In this document: one piece after another, positions 50,646 through 61,867 of the stretch
Position numbering within the stretch: position 1 is the stretch's first letter
Layout of the letters: each line of letters opens with the position of its first letter
Assembly: GCF_901827175.1 (NCBI RefSeq)
Contig: NZ_LR594662.1
Span: forward strand, 1,488,001 to 1,552,000
DNA length: 64,000 bases
Direction: 5' to 3'
Source: Variovorax sp. RA8
GTDB taxonomy: Bacteria; Pseudomonadota; Gammaproteobacteria; Burkholderiales; Burkholderiaceae_C
Position numbers and translations under genes: made by a program
Notes under the pieces: generated by a model
The model's database searches: none
Told to the model about the DNA's origin: nothing
Seen by the model: only the letters and a program-made list of their open reading frames with translations

Positions 50646-51265
50646 TCGAGCTCGGCCTCCAGCGCTTCATCCTCCAGCCGCGGTGCACGCGACAACACCC
50701 ACAAGTACTTGCGGTCCGGCGTGCCGACCAGGGCCACCTGGTAGTCCCTGTCGAGCTTGAGGATCCAGTAGTCCCCCCAGGCCAGCGGAAGCCAGCGCAT
50801 CCAGTCGGGTGCAAAGCTCACCTCGAGCCGTCCGGCGCCGGGCTGCCCGGCGACCGGGGCAACACGGGCGATCCCGGCCGATTCCTCGAAACCCCCGTCC
50901 GGCCGCATGCAGCGGTTGAGCACCTGCAGCTTGCCGTCCTCCAGCAGCGTGTATTCGGCCGTGGCCGGGCCGGCACAGCGTTTCTCGAAGCGGTTGGGCA
51001 GGCGCGCCTGCTCGTGCCACAGGCCCACATACCGCTGGAGGTCCACCGGGGCGACCACCTGCAAGGGCGCGCGCATCAACGGTGCGCCATCGGCCGGGCC
51101 GGCGAGGCGCCCGTTTCGCGAGGCGCGGGCGGTCGTGAATGCCAATAGCGTCAGCACGCCACCGACGCAGAAGGCCGTGGCAAGAGTGCCGATGGACGCG
51201 CTGTGCACACGGTCGTCGTAAGCGACGCGCTGCGGCGCAGCGGACTGAGTGTGGCGAGAGAACAT
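50591..51265 (-). CDS. Membrane-anchored lipocalin family protein (Blc-like)
   Basis: 224 residues from ATG 51265. GGAGGA lies directly against the earlier ATG (51271), giving 6-base spacing only to 51265. An N-terminal helix ([20 protein letters not shown]) anchors it; there is no lipobox, unlike Blc. The lipocalin domain has [20 protein letters not shown] (GxW motif), [35 protein letters not shown] and YLWVLSRAP. Likely binds a lipid or small hydrophobic ligand at the inner membrane. Convergent with the HAD gene with a 55-base overlap. Confidence 0.85.
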   Translation of the reverse strand: MFSRHTQSAAPQRVAYDDRVHSASIGTLATAFCVGGVLTLLAFTTARASRNGRLAGPADGAPLMRAPLQVVAPVDLQRYVGLWHEQARLPNRFEKRCAGPATAEYTLLEDGKLQVLNRCMRPDGGFEESAGIARVAPVAGQPGAGRLEVSFAPDWMRWLPLAWGDYWILKLDRDYQVALVGTPDRKYLWVLSRAPRLEDEALEAELDYARSLGFEVDKIERTGR

Positions 51266-51373
51266 GGGCATTCCTCCGAGTCGGTCAAAGCCCTGACGGT
51301 AGACCGGGGTGGGGGTCGGCCCCGTCAGCCGGGGACCACACGAACTGTAGTTGTGCGGCGGGATAATGGCCGC

Positions 51374-52327
51374 ATGAACCAACTCGATGCCCTCCGCCAG
51401 TGGACCACCGTGGTGGCCGATACCGGCGATTTCCGCCAGCTGGCCCAGTTCAAGCCGCAGGATGCGACCACCAATCCTTCACTCATCCTCAAGGCGGTGC
51501 AGAAGGCCGAATACCGGCCCCTGCTCGAAGAGGCCGTGAAGAAGCACGGTCACCTTGCAACCGACGAGGTCATCGACCGCCTGCTGGTGCGCTTCGGAAC
51601 CGAGATTCTCTCGCTCATTCCCGGCCGGGTTTCGACCGAGGTGGATGCCCGGCTGAGCTTCGACACCGCCGCCACCGTGGCGCGGGCCGAGCGCATCGTC
51701 GCGCTCTACCGTGCCGAGGACATCGACACCGGGAAGCGCTTGCTGATCAAGATCGCCGCCACCTGGGAAGGCATCGAGGCGGCGCGCCAGCTGGAGCAGA
51801 AGGGCATCCACACCAACCTCACACTGCTGTTCTCCTTCGCCCAGGCTGTGGCCTGTGGCGCGGCAGGCGTGCAGCTGATCTCGCCCTTCGTCGGGCGCAT
51901 CTACGACTGGCACAAGAAGGCGGCCGGCAGCGCCTGGGACGAAGCGGCCCGGGCGGGCGCCAACGACCCCGGCGTCAGGTCGGTGCGCCAGATCTTCGAG
52001 TACTACAAGAAGCACGGCATCCGGACCGAGGTGATGGGCGCCAGCTTCCGCAACGTGGGCCAGATCGCGGCGCTCGCGGGCTGCGACCTGCTGACCATCA
52101 GCCCCGAACTGCTGGCCGAGCTCGCCGCCATCGAGGCGCCTCTGGCGCATGCGCTGGACGCGGATGCCGCGCAGGCGCTCGACATCCCGAAGCTGGTCCT
52201 GGACGAGCCGGCCTTCCGCTTCGCCCTCAATGAGGACGCGATGGCCACCGAGAAGCTGGCCGAGGGCATCCGCGCCTTCGCGGCCGACGCGGTGAAGCTG
52301 GAGAAGCTGATGGAGGAAATCGCATGA
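51374..52327 (+). CDS. tal: Transaldolase
   Basis: 317 residues from ATG 51374. Transfers dihydroxyacetone units between sugar phosphates in the non-oxidative pentose phosphate pathway. Motifs: [13 protein letters not shown] near residues 30-44, the Schiff-base lysine in [11 protein letters not shown], and [20 protein letters not shown]. Standard length. Its stop overlaps the pgi start (ATGA), so the two are translated together. Confidence 0.96.
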   Translation: MNQLDALRQWTTVVADTGDFRQLAQFKPQDATTNPSLILKAVQKAEYRPLLEEAVKKHGHLATDEVIDRLLVRFGTEILSLIPGRVSTEVDARLSFDTAATVARAERIVALYRAEDIDTGKRLLIKIAATWEGIEAARQLEQKGIHTNLTLLFSFAQAVACGAAGVQLISPFVGRIYDWHKKAAGSAWDEAARAGANDPGVRSVRQIFEYYKKHGIRTEVMGASFRNVGQIAALAGCDLLTISPELLAELAAIEAPLAHALDADAAQALDIPKLVLDEPAFRFALNEDAMATEKLAEGIRAFAADAVKLEKLMEEIA

Positions 52328-53877
52328 CCAGCACCCGGACGCGTTGCGACCGCACTTCGGCGTGGGGCCGCTTGCAGGCGCACTACGGCGAGGCCGGCCG
52401 CAATTTCGACCTGCGCCAGGCCTTTGCCGCCGATCCGCAGCGCTTCGGCGCCTTCAGCCAGCCGGCTCCGCACCTCTTCGCCGACCTGTCCAAGAACCTG
52501 ATCGACGCGAAGACCGAAGCGCTGCTGCTGGCGCTGGCCCGCGAAGCCGGCCTCGAGGCACATCGCGATGCCATGTTCGCCGGCGAGCACATCAACGCAA
52601 CCGAAGACCGCGCCGTGCTCCACACGCTGCTGCGCGCGCCGGCCTCGACGGCCGTGCCGCCCGCGCTGGCGGGCGAGCTGGCCCAGGTGCACGCCACGCT
52701 CGACGGGATGCTGGCCTATGCCGAGCAGGTGCGCACCGACCACACCATCACCGACGTGGTCAACATCGGCATCGGCGGCTCGGACCTCGGGCCCCAGATG
52801 GCCGTGCGCGCCCTCGATGCCTACGTGGCGCCGGGCAAGCGTTTCCACTTCGTCTCGAATGTCGACGGGCACGAGCTGGCGGGGGTTCTGCGCGGACTGG
52901 CGCCCGAGCACACGCTGTTCCTCGTGGCCTCCAAGACCTTCACCACGGCCGAGACGATGGCCAACGCCCACTCGGCCAAGCGCTGGTTCGAGCAGTCGGG
53001 CAATGCCGACATCGCCCACCACTTCGCCGCTCTCACCACCAACGTCGAGGCCGCGCGTGCCTTCGGCATCGAAACCACTTTTGGCTTCTGGGACTGGGTG
53101 GGCGGGCGCTATTCACTGTGGTCCTCCATCGGGCTGCCGATCGCTCTGGCCATCGGCGCCGAGGGCTTCCGCCGGCTGCTCGCGGGCGCGCACGCGATGG
53201 ACGAGCATTTCCGCAGCGCCCCGCTGGCGCAGAACCTGCCGGTGCGCCTCGGGCTGATCGATGTCTGGTATCGCAATTTCCACCGCTTCACGAGCCGCAG
53301 CATCGCGCCCTACCACAGCGCGCTGCAGCGTCTGCCCGCCTACCTGCAGCAGCTCGAGATGGAAAGCAACGGCAAGCAGGTCGATGCGAGCGGCGCCGCG
53401 CTGCCCTTCGGCACCTCGCCGGTGCTGTGGGGCGAGCCCGGTACCAACGGGCAGCACGCCTATTTCCAGATGCTGCACCAGGGCACGGACGCGATCCCCC
53501 TGGAGTTCATCGCCGTGCGCGAGCCGGCGCATGACCTGGAAGGCCACCATCCCAAGCTGCTGGCCAATGCGCTCGCGCAAGCGCAGGCGCTCATGGTGGG
53601 CAAGCAGGACGCCGGCGGGCACCGCAATTTCCCCGGCAACCGGCCGAGCAGCTTCTTCGTCCTCGACCAGTTGAACCCCGAGACGCTGGGCGCCTTCCTC
53701 GCGATGTACGAGCACCGGGTGTTCACCAGCGGCGCGCTGTGGGGCATCAACAGCTTCGACCAGTGGGGAGTGGAGCTCGGCAAGGTGCTCGCCAAGGACA
53801 TCGAGCCGCGCCTCGCCTCCGGCGACATGGCGGGGCTCGATGCTTCGACGGCCGGGCTGCTGGCCCGGTTGCGCTAG
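52324..53877 (+). CDS. pgi: Glucose-6-phosphate isomerase
   Basis: 517 residues. Interconverts glucose-6-phosphate and fructose-6-phosphate. Family motifs: [53 protein letters not shown], and the second signature near the end [12 protein letters not shown]. Starts within the transaldolase stop (ATGA overlap), so an operon. The catalytic Glu in [18 protein letters not shown] is present. Length is slightly below the E. coli enzyme (549). Confidence 0.97.
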   Translation: MTSTRTRCDRTSAWGRLQAHYGEAGRNFDLRQAFAADPQRFGAFSQPAPHLFADLSKNLIDAKTEALLLALAREAGLEAHRDAMFAGEHINATEDRAVLHTLLRAPASTAVPPALAGELAQVHATLDGMLAYAEQVRTDHTITDVVNIGIGGSDLGPQMAVRALDAYVAPGKRFHFVSNVDGHELAGVLRGLAPEHTLFLVASKTFTTAETMANAHSAKRWFEQSGNADIAHHFAALTTNVEAARAFGIETTFGFWDWVGGRYSLWSSIGLPIALAIGAEGFRRLLAGAHAMDEHFRSAPLAQNLPVRLGLIDVWYRNFHRFTSRSIAPYHSALQRLPAYLQQLEMESNGKQVDASGAALPFGTSPVLWGEPGTNGQHAYFQMLHQGTDAIPLEFIAVREPAHDLEGHHPKLLANALAQAQALMVGKQDAGGHRNFPGNRPSSFFVLDQLNPETLGAFLAMYEHRVFTSGALWGINSFDQWGVELGKVLAKDIEPRLASGDMAGLDASTAGLLARLR

Positions 53878-53902
53878 GCCGCTGCACCGCAAATACCACT
53901 GC

Positions 53903-55198
53903 ATGAAGTCGTCGCTTGCGCCCATGAAGCAGCGCATGAAGCTGATTGCGTGGACCTTCGTGCTGACAGCCGCGGCTGCCGTGATTGCGCTCAACTTCAC
54001 TGGCGGCGAGAAAAAGCTCGAGGAGCAGGTCCGGCGCGAATATGCGCTTCACGACGAGCAATACCAGCGCGCCCTCGGCGTCCTGCTGGGCCCTGCCATC
54101 ACCGATGGCAACCGCTTCGAGGCGCTTCACAACGGTGACAGGATCTTTCCGCCGATGCTTGCGGCGATCCGAGGCGCCCGGCACAGCATTACCTTCGAGA
54201 CCTATATCTATTGGTCCGGCGACATTGGAAAGGCCTTCGCCGACGCCCTGGCCGAACGCTCGCGTGCGGGCGTCAAGGTTCACGTGCTGCTCGACTGGGT
54301 CGGCAGCTCGAAGGTCGACGAGTCGTTCCTCACGGAAATGGAGGCCGCAGGCGTCCAGGTCCGCAAGTTTCACAAGCCGAGCTGGTACGACCTGGCGAAG
54401 ATGAACAACAGGACGCACCGCAAGCTGCTGGTGGTCGATGGGCGCATTGGCTTCACCGGCGGAGTGGGCATCGCTCCGGCATGGACCGGCGACGCGCAGG
54501 ATGCGGAGCACTGGCGCGATTCGCACTTCAAGGCCGAGGGTCCCGTGGTAGCGCAGATGCAAGCCGTATTCATGGACAACTGGGTCAAGGCGACCGGCGA
54601 CGTGCTGCATGGCGAGCGTTACTTCCCGGCGCTGGCCGAGGTGGGCCGGCAGCGCGCCCAGGTGTTCAGCAGTTCGCCGTCGGGTGGCAGCGAGAGCATG
54701 CAGCTGATGTACCTGCTGTCGATCGCCGCGGCCACCAGGTCGATCGACTTGTCCAGCGCCTATTTCGTGCCCGACGAACTCACGGTGCGCGCGCTGGTCG
54801 AAGCCATGCAGCGCGGCGTGCGGCTACGCGTCATCACGCCCGGGCCCATCATCGATTCGCAGACCGTGCGCGCCGCCTCTCGCGCGGGCTGGGGCCCGCT
54901 GCTCGAGGCCGGCGCCGAAATCAGCGAGTACCAGCCCACCATGTTCCATTGCAAGGTCTTCCTCGCAGACGGGCTGCTGGTCTCCGTCGGTTCGACCAAT
55001 TTCGACAACCGCTCCTTCCGCCTGAACGACGAGGCCAACCTGAACATCTACGACGCGGCGTTCGCCGCCGAGCAGACAGTTCAGTTCGAAGCGGACCTGA
55101 AGCGAGCCAAACGCGTCACGCTCGAAGCCTGGCGCAATCGACCTTGGTCCGAGAAGGCGCGGGAACACTTGGCGGCATTGCTGAGCTCGCAGCTGTAG
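53903..55198 (+). CDS. Phospholipase D family protein, probable cardiolipin synthase (ClsB-like)
   Basis: 431 residues from ATG 53903. One N-terminal membrane helix (LIAWTFVLTAAAAVIALNFT) then two PLD domains. The HKD motifs are at about residue 172 (HRKLLVVDG) and 348 (HCKVFLADG), with ITFETYIYWSGDIGKAFADAL typical of cardiolipin synthases. Likely condenses phospholipids into cardiolipin, or acts as a phosphodiesterase. Other starts at later Mets are possible (residues 8 and 11). It follows pgi by 25 bases on the same strand. Confidence 0.88.
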   Translation: MKSSLAPMKQRMKLIAWTFVLTAAAAVIALNFTGGEKKLEEQVRREYALHDEQYQRALGVLLGPAITDGNRFEALHNGDRIFPPMLAAIRGARHSITFETYIYWSGDIGKAFADALAERSRAGVKVHVLLDWVGSSKVDESFLTEMEAAGVQVRKFHKPSWYDLAKMNNRTHRKLLVVDGRIGFTGGVGIAPAWTGDAQDAEHWRDSHFKAEGPVVAQMQAVFMDNWVKATGDVLHGERYFPALAEVGRQRAQVFSSSPSGGSESMQLMYLLSIAAATRSIDLSSAYFVPDELTVRALVEAMQRGVRLRVITPGPIIDSQTVRAASRAGWGPLLEAGAEISEYQPTMFHCKVFLADGLLVSVGSTNFDNRSFRLNDEANLNIYDAAFAAEQTVQFEADLKRAKRVTLEAWRNRPWSEKAREHLAALLSSQL

Positions 55199-55291
55199 CG
55201 CCTGCAACGATCGATTGGGAGCGAGGCCGCCTCGACGGCATGCAGCGCAAGGCCGCGACCCGGACGCGGATGAAGCTCTTCGGTTGTGCCT

Positions 55292-55498
55292 TCAGCGCCG
55301 CGTTTTTTTCCGCGCAGCCGGCGTCGTGGGTTTGCCGCTCCAGAAATCGACGATCTGCTTCGCGGCCTCAGCCTGAGTCGCGGCGACCTGACGTTTTGCA
55401 GCCGCCGTCGCTTGGCCGCGTGCCGAACCCATTGCTTTGTTGGCGGAACTGAGCCACATGCTCATCAGCGGGTTCTTTTTGGTCCAGGGATTGCTCAT
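55292..55498 (-). CDS. Small basic hypothetical protein
   Basis: 68 residues from ATG 55498, with AAGG about 6 bases upstream; the longer open frame to 55624 reads through unlikely Arg/Thr-rich sequence. Sequence starts MSNPWTKKNPLMSMWLSSAN and is Ala/Lys rich with a KKTRR tail. It has the look of a small phasin-like or DNA-associated protein but no family is assigned. It sits alone on its strand. Confidence 0.6.
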   Translation of the reverse strand: MSNPWTKKNPLMSMWLSSANKAMGSARGQATAAAKRQVAATQAEAAKQIVDFWSGKPTTPAARKKTRR

Positions 55499-55760
55499 AG
55501 CACCTTCGTAGTGAGTCGACCGGTGGCCGAAGGGGACTACTGTCGGCTGGCGACTCCTTGCGGCGACGCGGCGCTCAGCGCGACAAGAGGTCGCCCCCGT
55601 CCTACACGACGGCTGAAGCCACACACCTGATTGTTGGATTCCGGCAGTTATTTCGCCAAACCCGCCGCAGCGCGCCAGTAGCAGTGTGAGCTTGGGAAGG
55701 ACCGGCCCTTATGATGGCCGCGGGAGTTTTCCCGTGGGAACTATCAAGAGGAGCTGTTCG

Positions 55761-56102
55761 ATGAATTTTCAAGAAGCCGTCAAGACCTGCTTCAGCAAAT
55801 ACGTGGATTTCAGCGGCCGGGCCTCGCGGGCCGAGTACTGGTGGTTCGTGCTGGCCTACGTGATCGTCGCGATCGTGGCCGGCTTCATCCACGAGGTCGT
55901 CTATGGCCTCGTCATCCTCGCCTTCCTCCTGCCGCTGCTGGCGGTCGGCGCGCGCCGCCTGCACGACATCGGCAAGAGCGGCTGGTGGCTGTTGCTGGGC
56001 CTGATCCCGCTGGTGGGTCTGGTCCTGCTGTACTTCATGGTCCAGCCGAGCCAGCCAGAGAGCAACGAATACGGCGCACCGCCGCTCGCGACTGCTGCCT
56101 GA
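55761..56102 (+). CDS. DUF805 membrane protein
   Basis: 113 residues from ATG 55761, preceded by AGAGGAG. N-terminal soluble start (MNFQEAVKTCFSKYVDFSGR) with the DUF805 signature RASRAEYWWF, then three membrane helices (VLAYVIVAIVAGFIHEVVYG, VILAFLLPLLAVGARRLHDI, GLIPLVGLVLLYF). Function unknown; YhaH/YhaI-like inner-membrane proteins. Ends with two terminator-type hairpins before groEL. Confidence 0.88.
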   Translation: MNFQEAVKTCFSKYVDFSGRASRAEYWWFVLAYVIVAIVAGFIHEVVYGLVILAFLLPLLAVGARRLHDIGKSGWWLLLGLIPLVGLVLLYFMVQPSQPESNEYGAPPLATAA

Positions 56103-56160
56103 GGCGCTTGCCCGGCCCAACGAAAATGCCCCCCACGCGCCCTCACTTCGCGTGGTCGCT

Positions 56161-56180
56161 GCCCCCCGATGGGGGCGTTT
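56161..56180 (+). terminator. Terminator-like hairpin after the DUF805 gene
   Basis: GCCCCC-CGAT-GGGGGC stem followed by GTTTT, about 60 bases after the DUF805 stop. Confidence 0.55.
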
Positions 56181-56206
56181 TCCATGTTGGGGCGGCCCGA
56201 CGAAGG

Positions 56207-56241
56207 AAAAAAACCCCGCGGCTCGCACCGCGGGGTTTTTT
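56207..56241. terminator. Bidirectional Rho-independent terminator between DUF805 and groEL
   Basis: Stem CCCCGCGG / CCGCGGGG with a 6-base loop, preceded by seven A and followed by six T, so it can end groEL transcripts (minus) and DUF805 transcripts (plus). It lies 25 bases from the groEL stop. Confidence 0.9.
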
Positions 56242-56265
56242 ATTGGCTGAAGTGCCGGGGCCGTC

Positions 56266-57933
<1,668 letters not shown>

Positions 57934-57949
57934 TCAGGGAAAGGGTTGA

Positions 57950-58240
57950 TTACTTCTCGACGACCGCGAACAGGTCGTCTTCCTTCATGACCAGCAGCTC
58001 GTCGCCATCGACCTTGACGGTCTGGCCGCTGTACTTGCCGAACAGCACGCGGTCGCCGACCTTGACGTTCAGCGCGATCAGGTCACCCTTGTCGTTCTTC
58101 TTGCCAGGTCCGACGGCCAGGACTTCGCCCTGGTCCGGCTTCTCGGCGGCGTTGTCGGGGATCACGATGCCCGAGGCGGTCTTGGTTTCGCTTTCAATGC
58201 GCTTGACGATCACGCGATCGTGCAAAGGACGAAGTTTCAT
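57950..58240 (-). CDS. groES: 10 kDa co-chaperonin GroES
   Basis: 96 residues. The lid of the GroEL chamber. Family pattern: [20 protein letters not shown], the mobile loop [28 protein letters not shown] and [10 protein letters not shown]. Its start, 83 bases downstream of the CIRCE element, follows the typical hrcA-regulated order groES-groEL. Confidence 0.97.
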   Translation of the reverse strand: MKLRPLHDRVIVKRIESETKTASGIVIPDNAAEKPDQGEVLAVGPGKKNDKGDLIALNVKVGDRVLFGKYSGQTVKVDGDELLVMKEDDLFAVVEK

Positions 58241-58323
58241 TGCATCTCCTGGATAAGAAACGGGGTTCGGTTCTGGGCTGGGGCTGGATGGCCGCCTGCC
58301 TGTCCACTGGAAGCGGATGTTGT

Positions 58324-58350
58324 TAGCACTCCTCTTCAGCGAGTGCTAAT
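58324..58350. promoter_or_regulatory. CIRCE operator of groESL (HrcA site)
   Basis: TTAGCACTC, 9 bases (58333-58341), GAGTGCTAA: a perfect match to the CIRCE consensus. HrcA should bind here and repress groESL in the absence of stress. It overlaps the -10 side of the groES promoter. Confidence 0.96.
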
Positions 58351-58377
58351 GATAAGGGCAATTCTGACGCTTTCAAG
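58350..58377 (-). promoter_or_regulatory. groES promoter, sigma-70 with sigma-32-like features
   Basis: Minus strand: -35 TTGAAA at 58377-58372 within CCCCTTGAAA, spacer 16, -10 TATCAT at 58355-58350 within GCCCTTATCAT. The CCCTTGAA -35 resembles the sigma-32 consensus; the -10 fits it only in part (GCCCTTAT against CCCCAT). The last -10 base is the first base of CIRCE. Confidence 0.55.
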
Positions 58378-59156
58378 GGGCGGTGGTGCATGTTGTCGGT
58401 GTCGGTTTTCAACTTGGCTGGAATTTTTTGCAGCTTAGTTGGAACTCGCGCGGCGCAGCCGGAGCCGCCCGGCCCGCGGGGAGCGGCCCGGTAGGGGCGG
58501 TCACGCCGGCGCCGCTTGCGACACCATGCTAGAGAGGCGGCCTTGCCAGCAGGCAAGGGCAGTCGGAGCAGGGCCGGCAGGGAAGGGCAGGCAGAATGCG
58601 GACGCCAGCCGGAAACGGCCAACACCGGAAGTTCGTCACGGCCGTCCAATTTTCCGTCATCTTTGTTGGGGCACTCCCGCGCTAGTTAAGTCGGCCTTGA
58701 ATCTGGCGCCCGAGGTCTATTTGCACGGGCCGCTATCGATGTGGAACGGCAGCACGAGTGGGAACCCAGCGACGCCGCCTCAGCTGGAAAGCCGTACACA
58801 GGTGTCGGTTGGATCTGATAGTTGCACGACGGCCCAGGCGCGCCCTGAGAAAGGATCGTGATGCGATGCACAGTCGAGGTCGTCGGCCACTAGACCGAAA
58901 ATCTCTGATCCTCCCCGTTGCAACTGCCGCAGCAAGCAGCGGGTGATTCCGTTGAAAAACTCGGTTGCAGCATAGTTAGAAATCGGCTGCGTAGAACGGC
59001 CCAGGAGAACCTACCAGGCGAATGATCGTTGACCGAGCAACAATCATCAAACACTGCGCTCTTCGCATTGGCCGTATCTGTTCCTTGGTCGTTCGACAAC
59101 GCGCATGCAGAGGCACCGAAATTGCTCAGCACCGCCTTCGCGCCAAGATCCCGGCA
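58378..59156. other. Gene-poor intergenic stretch with no supported gene
   Basis: About 780 bases without a convincing coding frame. The short open frames (58439-58861 plus; 58890-59132 minus) show no family features or ribosome sites. A segment near 58945-58985 (GATTCCGTTGAAAAACTCGG) recalls the ends of some insertion sequences, so this may be a decayed mobile-element scar. No tRNA or other RNA gene was seen. Confidence 0.4.
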
Positions 59157-60059
59157 CTAATGTGCGGTCAGAGCCCGCAACTCCTCGAGAAGTTTTACTG
59201 AGGGCCCCGGCAACATTCCCGCCCTTCGACGGAAAGCTGTGAGTGTTCGTTTATCGCTTGCGCCTGGTATGTCCAGAGCATCGATCAACCCTGCCTTGCG
59301 CTCGGCGTCGTACATCGGGGCGGGCATCCAACCAAGGAAGCCGGAACGGCCAATCAGGCTCTTGAGCGCGGTGACCGACCGCGTCTCTACAACAACGTTA
59401 GGCAGTGCCAGGTTCTGGCGCGCGAACACCCTCATCATGTGTTCGAAAGGGGCGGTGCCCTTTGGAAGAATGGCCCAGCGTTCCGCAAGCGTGTCCGCGA
59501 GCTGAAGGTTCGCCTGCTTTCGCAAGGGATGTCGCCGCCCCGCAACGACGTAGCTCGTGTCCTCCCACCGGCAATCCTTGACGGCCACGATTTCATCCGT
59601 GTCCTGGGTGTCCACGCCGAGCGCCAAGTCGATCTCGTGTGAGACAAGTGCATCTGCCAGGCGATCCCAGACGCCTTCGATGATTTGAACCCGTAGATTT
59701 GGCCACTTTTCGCAGATGCTGCCGATGGCCAATGGAAGCACCAGGCAAGCGATGCTGCCAACGGCACCAACACGGATCGTGCCTTTCGCGAGCCCCAGCA
59801 TCGCCTTGATGTCCTCGTTGGCCTGCTCCGACTCGCGTTGCAAAAGAACCGCGTGCGGCTGCAGCGCACGGCCGACGTCCGTGAGCTGCATGCCCTTCGA
59901 ATGGCGCTCGAACAAGGGCGCGCCCGCCTGCTCCTCCAATCGACGAATTGTGCGACTCAGCGCAGGCTGCGTCACATTGAGCACGTCTGCCGCCCGTCCC
60001 AAGCTGCCCGCTGAAACGATCGTGTTGAAGGCGATGAGGTGCTGCAGGTCGAAAGCCAT
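59157..60059 (-). CDS. LysR-family transcriptional regulator
   Basis: 300 residues. N-terminal winged helix (LQHLIAFNTIVSAGSLGRAA then LNVTQPALSRTIRRLEEQ), then the periplasmic-binding-like effector domain starting at IRVGAVGSIACLVLP. Divergent from the benzoylformate-decarboxylase-like gene across 117 bases, so it should control that gene and perhaps itself; the effector would be an aromatic acid or intermediate, by inference. Confidence 0.93.
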   Translation of the reverse strand: MAFDLQHLIAFNTIVSAGSLGRAADVLNVTQPALSRTIRRLEEQAGAPLFERHSKGMQLTDVGRALQPHAVLLQRESEQANEDIKAMLGLAKGTIRVGAVGSIACLVLPLAIGSICEKWPNLRVQIIEGVWDRLADALVSHEIDLALGVDTQDTDEIVAVKDCRWEDTSYVVAGRRHPLRKQANLQLADTLAERWAILPKGTAPFEHMMRVFARQNLALPNVVVETRSVTALKSLIGRSGFLGWMPAPMYDAERKAGLIDALDIPGASDKRTLTAFRRRAGMLPGPSVKLLEELRALTAH

Positions 60060-60176
60060 GCGGAACGGTAATGGCTTTTTCCCAAGATGGCAATTTCCAT
60101 GGGGGTGCTAAGCATCCACACTTCAGCCATCGAGGCAAGCGCTGCGCCCTTGCATCGCACATTCAGAAAGCACGAA

Positions 60177-61799
60177 ATGACCGGACCTGTACCGCAAGCC
60201 GCCCTCGGGTCGACCAAAGACTCCGCTTCGACCATCACCGTCCGTGACGCCGTGGTCGACCTCATGCGCCGTTTCGGCATGACCTCTGTTTTTGCCAATC
60301 CCGGCTCGACCGAGCTGCCAATGTTTCGCGATTTTCCCAGCGACTTTCGCTACGTGCTGGGCTTGCAGGAAGCCAGCGTGGTCGGAATGGCCGACGGCTA
60401 TGCGCAAGCCACCCGCAATGCTTCGTTCGTGAACCTGCACTCCGCCGCTGGCGTGGGAAATGCAATGGGCAATATCTTCACGGCGCACAAGAACCGCACC
60501 CCGATGGTCATCACGGCCGGCCAGCAGGCGCGCTCGATTCTCCCGTTCGACCCATTTCTCTCCTCGGCGCAAGCCACCGAACTGCCGAAGCCCTACGTGA
60601 AATGGAGCATCGAGCCGGCGCGTGCGCAGGACGTGCCGCTCGCGATCGCCCGGGCGTACTACATCGCCATGATGCCGCCCTGTGGCCCGGTGCTGGTGTC
60701 GGTGCCGGTCGACGACTGGGATCAACCGGCCGAGTTGGTCCCCGAAAGGGTTGTCAGCACCGAGTTGCGCCCCCAGCCTGCCGTTCTTGCGCAGATCGCT
60801 GCCGCGCTGGAAGCGAGCGAACGACCCGCAATCGTCGTCGGCGCCGCGGTCGACCGTGACAACGCATGGAACGAAGTCGTTTCATTGGCCGAAGCGCACA
60901 ACGCCCGCGTCTGGGCGGCACCAATGTCGGGTCGCTGCAGCTTTCCCGAAGACCATCGCCTGTTTGCCGGATTCCTGCCTGCCATGCGCGAGCGGATCGT
61001 CGAACTGCTGGGCGACCATGACCTGATCCTGGCGGTTGGCGCGCCTGCCTTCGCGTACCACGTCGAGGGCGCCGGCCCGCACATCCCGGCTGGCGCCACC
61101 CTGTGTCAGCTGACCGAAGACCCGGACACGGCAGCGTGGGCGCCGGTCGGCATCTCGGCGCTCGGCAGCATTCGACTCGGTGTGCTCGATCTATTGACCC
61201 ATTCGCCTCAAAAAGCTCGCCCACTGCCGCCGGCCAGGCGCGCAGCACCGATAGCAGAACCGTCGCCATTGATGTCGGTGGCCTACGCTCTGCAGACCCT
61301 CGCGGAGGTCAAAAGAGCCGACGACATCGTGGTGGAGGAAGCGCCCAGCGCCCGGCCCGTGATGCAGGCCTACCTGCCGATGACGCGCAGCGAAACCTTT
61401 TACACGATGGACAGCGGTGGCCTCGGGTACGGAATGCCCGCTTCTGTGGGCGTCGCAATGGGCAAGCCTGGGAGCCGAGTGATTTGCCTGATCGGTGACG
61501 GGTCCAGCATGTATTCCATCCAGGCGCTATGGAGCGCAGCCCAGAACAAGCTGCCGATCACATTTGTGATCCTGAACAACCGTCGCTACGCCGCGCTGCA
61601 GGACTTTGCGCCGGTGTTCGGGTTCTCCGCCTCGGATGTCGTTCAGGGAACCGAGTTGCCTGATATCGACTTCCAGTCGCTGGCCAAGGGCATGGGTTGC
61701 AGCGCATCCCGAGTCAGCGATCCCGGCGAACTGCGCGACGTTCTTGAGCGCGCCTTGACAGGCGATGCGCCCACTGTCGTCGAGGTCGTGGTCGCCTGA
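60177..61799 (+). CDS. mdlC: Thiamine-diphosphate enzyme, benzoylformate decarboxylase-like (MdlC)
   Basis: 540 residues from ATG 60177. Non-oxidative decarboxylation of benzoylformate (or a close 2-oxo acid) to an aldehyde. The active-site residues of Pseudomonas putida MdlC are conserved in equivalent places: NPGSTELP (Ser44), LQEASVVG (Glu65), NLHSAAG (His88) and AFAYHVEG (His295). The ThDP/Mg motif LIGDGSSMYSIQALW lies near 437. The start was chosen because the frame upstream to 60087 does not resemble the family. Next to an aldehyde dehydrogenase 68 bases away. Another 2-oxo acid decarboxylase specificity cannot be excluded. Confidence 0.82.
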   Translation: MTGPVPQAALGSTKDSASTITVRDAVVDLMRRFGMTSVFANPGSTELPMFRDFPSDFRYVLGLQEASVVGMADGYAQATRNASFVNLHSAAGVGNAMGNIFTAHKNRTPMVITAGQQARSILPFDPFLSSAQATELPKPYVKWSIEPARAQDVPLAIARAYYIAMMPPCGPVLVSVPVDDWDQPAELVPERVVSTELRPQPAVLAQIAAALEASERPAIVVGAAVDRDNAWNEVVSLAEAHNARVWAAPMSGRCSFPEDHRLFAGFLPAMRERIVELLGDHDLILAVGAPAFAYHVEGAGPHIPAGATLCQLTEDPDTAAWAPVGISALGSIRLGVLDLLTHSPQKARPLPPARRAAPIAEPSPLMSVAYALQTLAEVKRADDIVVEEAPSARPVMQAYLPMTRSETFYTMDSGGLGYGMPASVGVAMGKPGSRVICLIGDGSSMYSIQALWSAAQNKLPITFVILNNRRYAALQDFAPVFGFSASDVVQGTELPDIDFQSLAKGMGCSASRVSDPGELRDVLERALTGDAPTVVEVVVA

Positions 61800-61867
61800 C
61801 GCTTCAGCCTCTTCGCATTTTTTTCCATTCCCTGTTCTTGTTCAAACCACCATCTGGAGACAAACCG

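Noticed and set aside
58439..59132. Short open frames in the gap between groESL and the LysR gene
   Set aside because: No family features or ribosome sites; similar-length random frames are common at this GC content.
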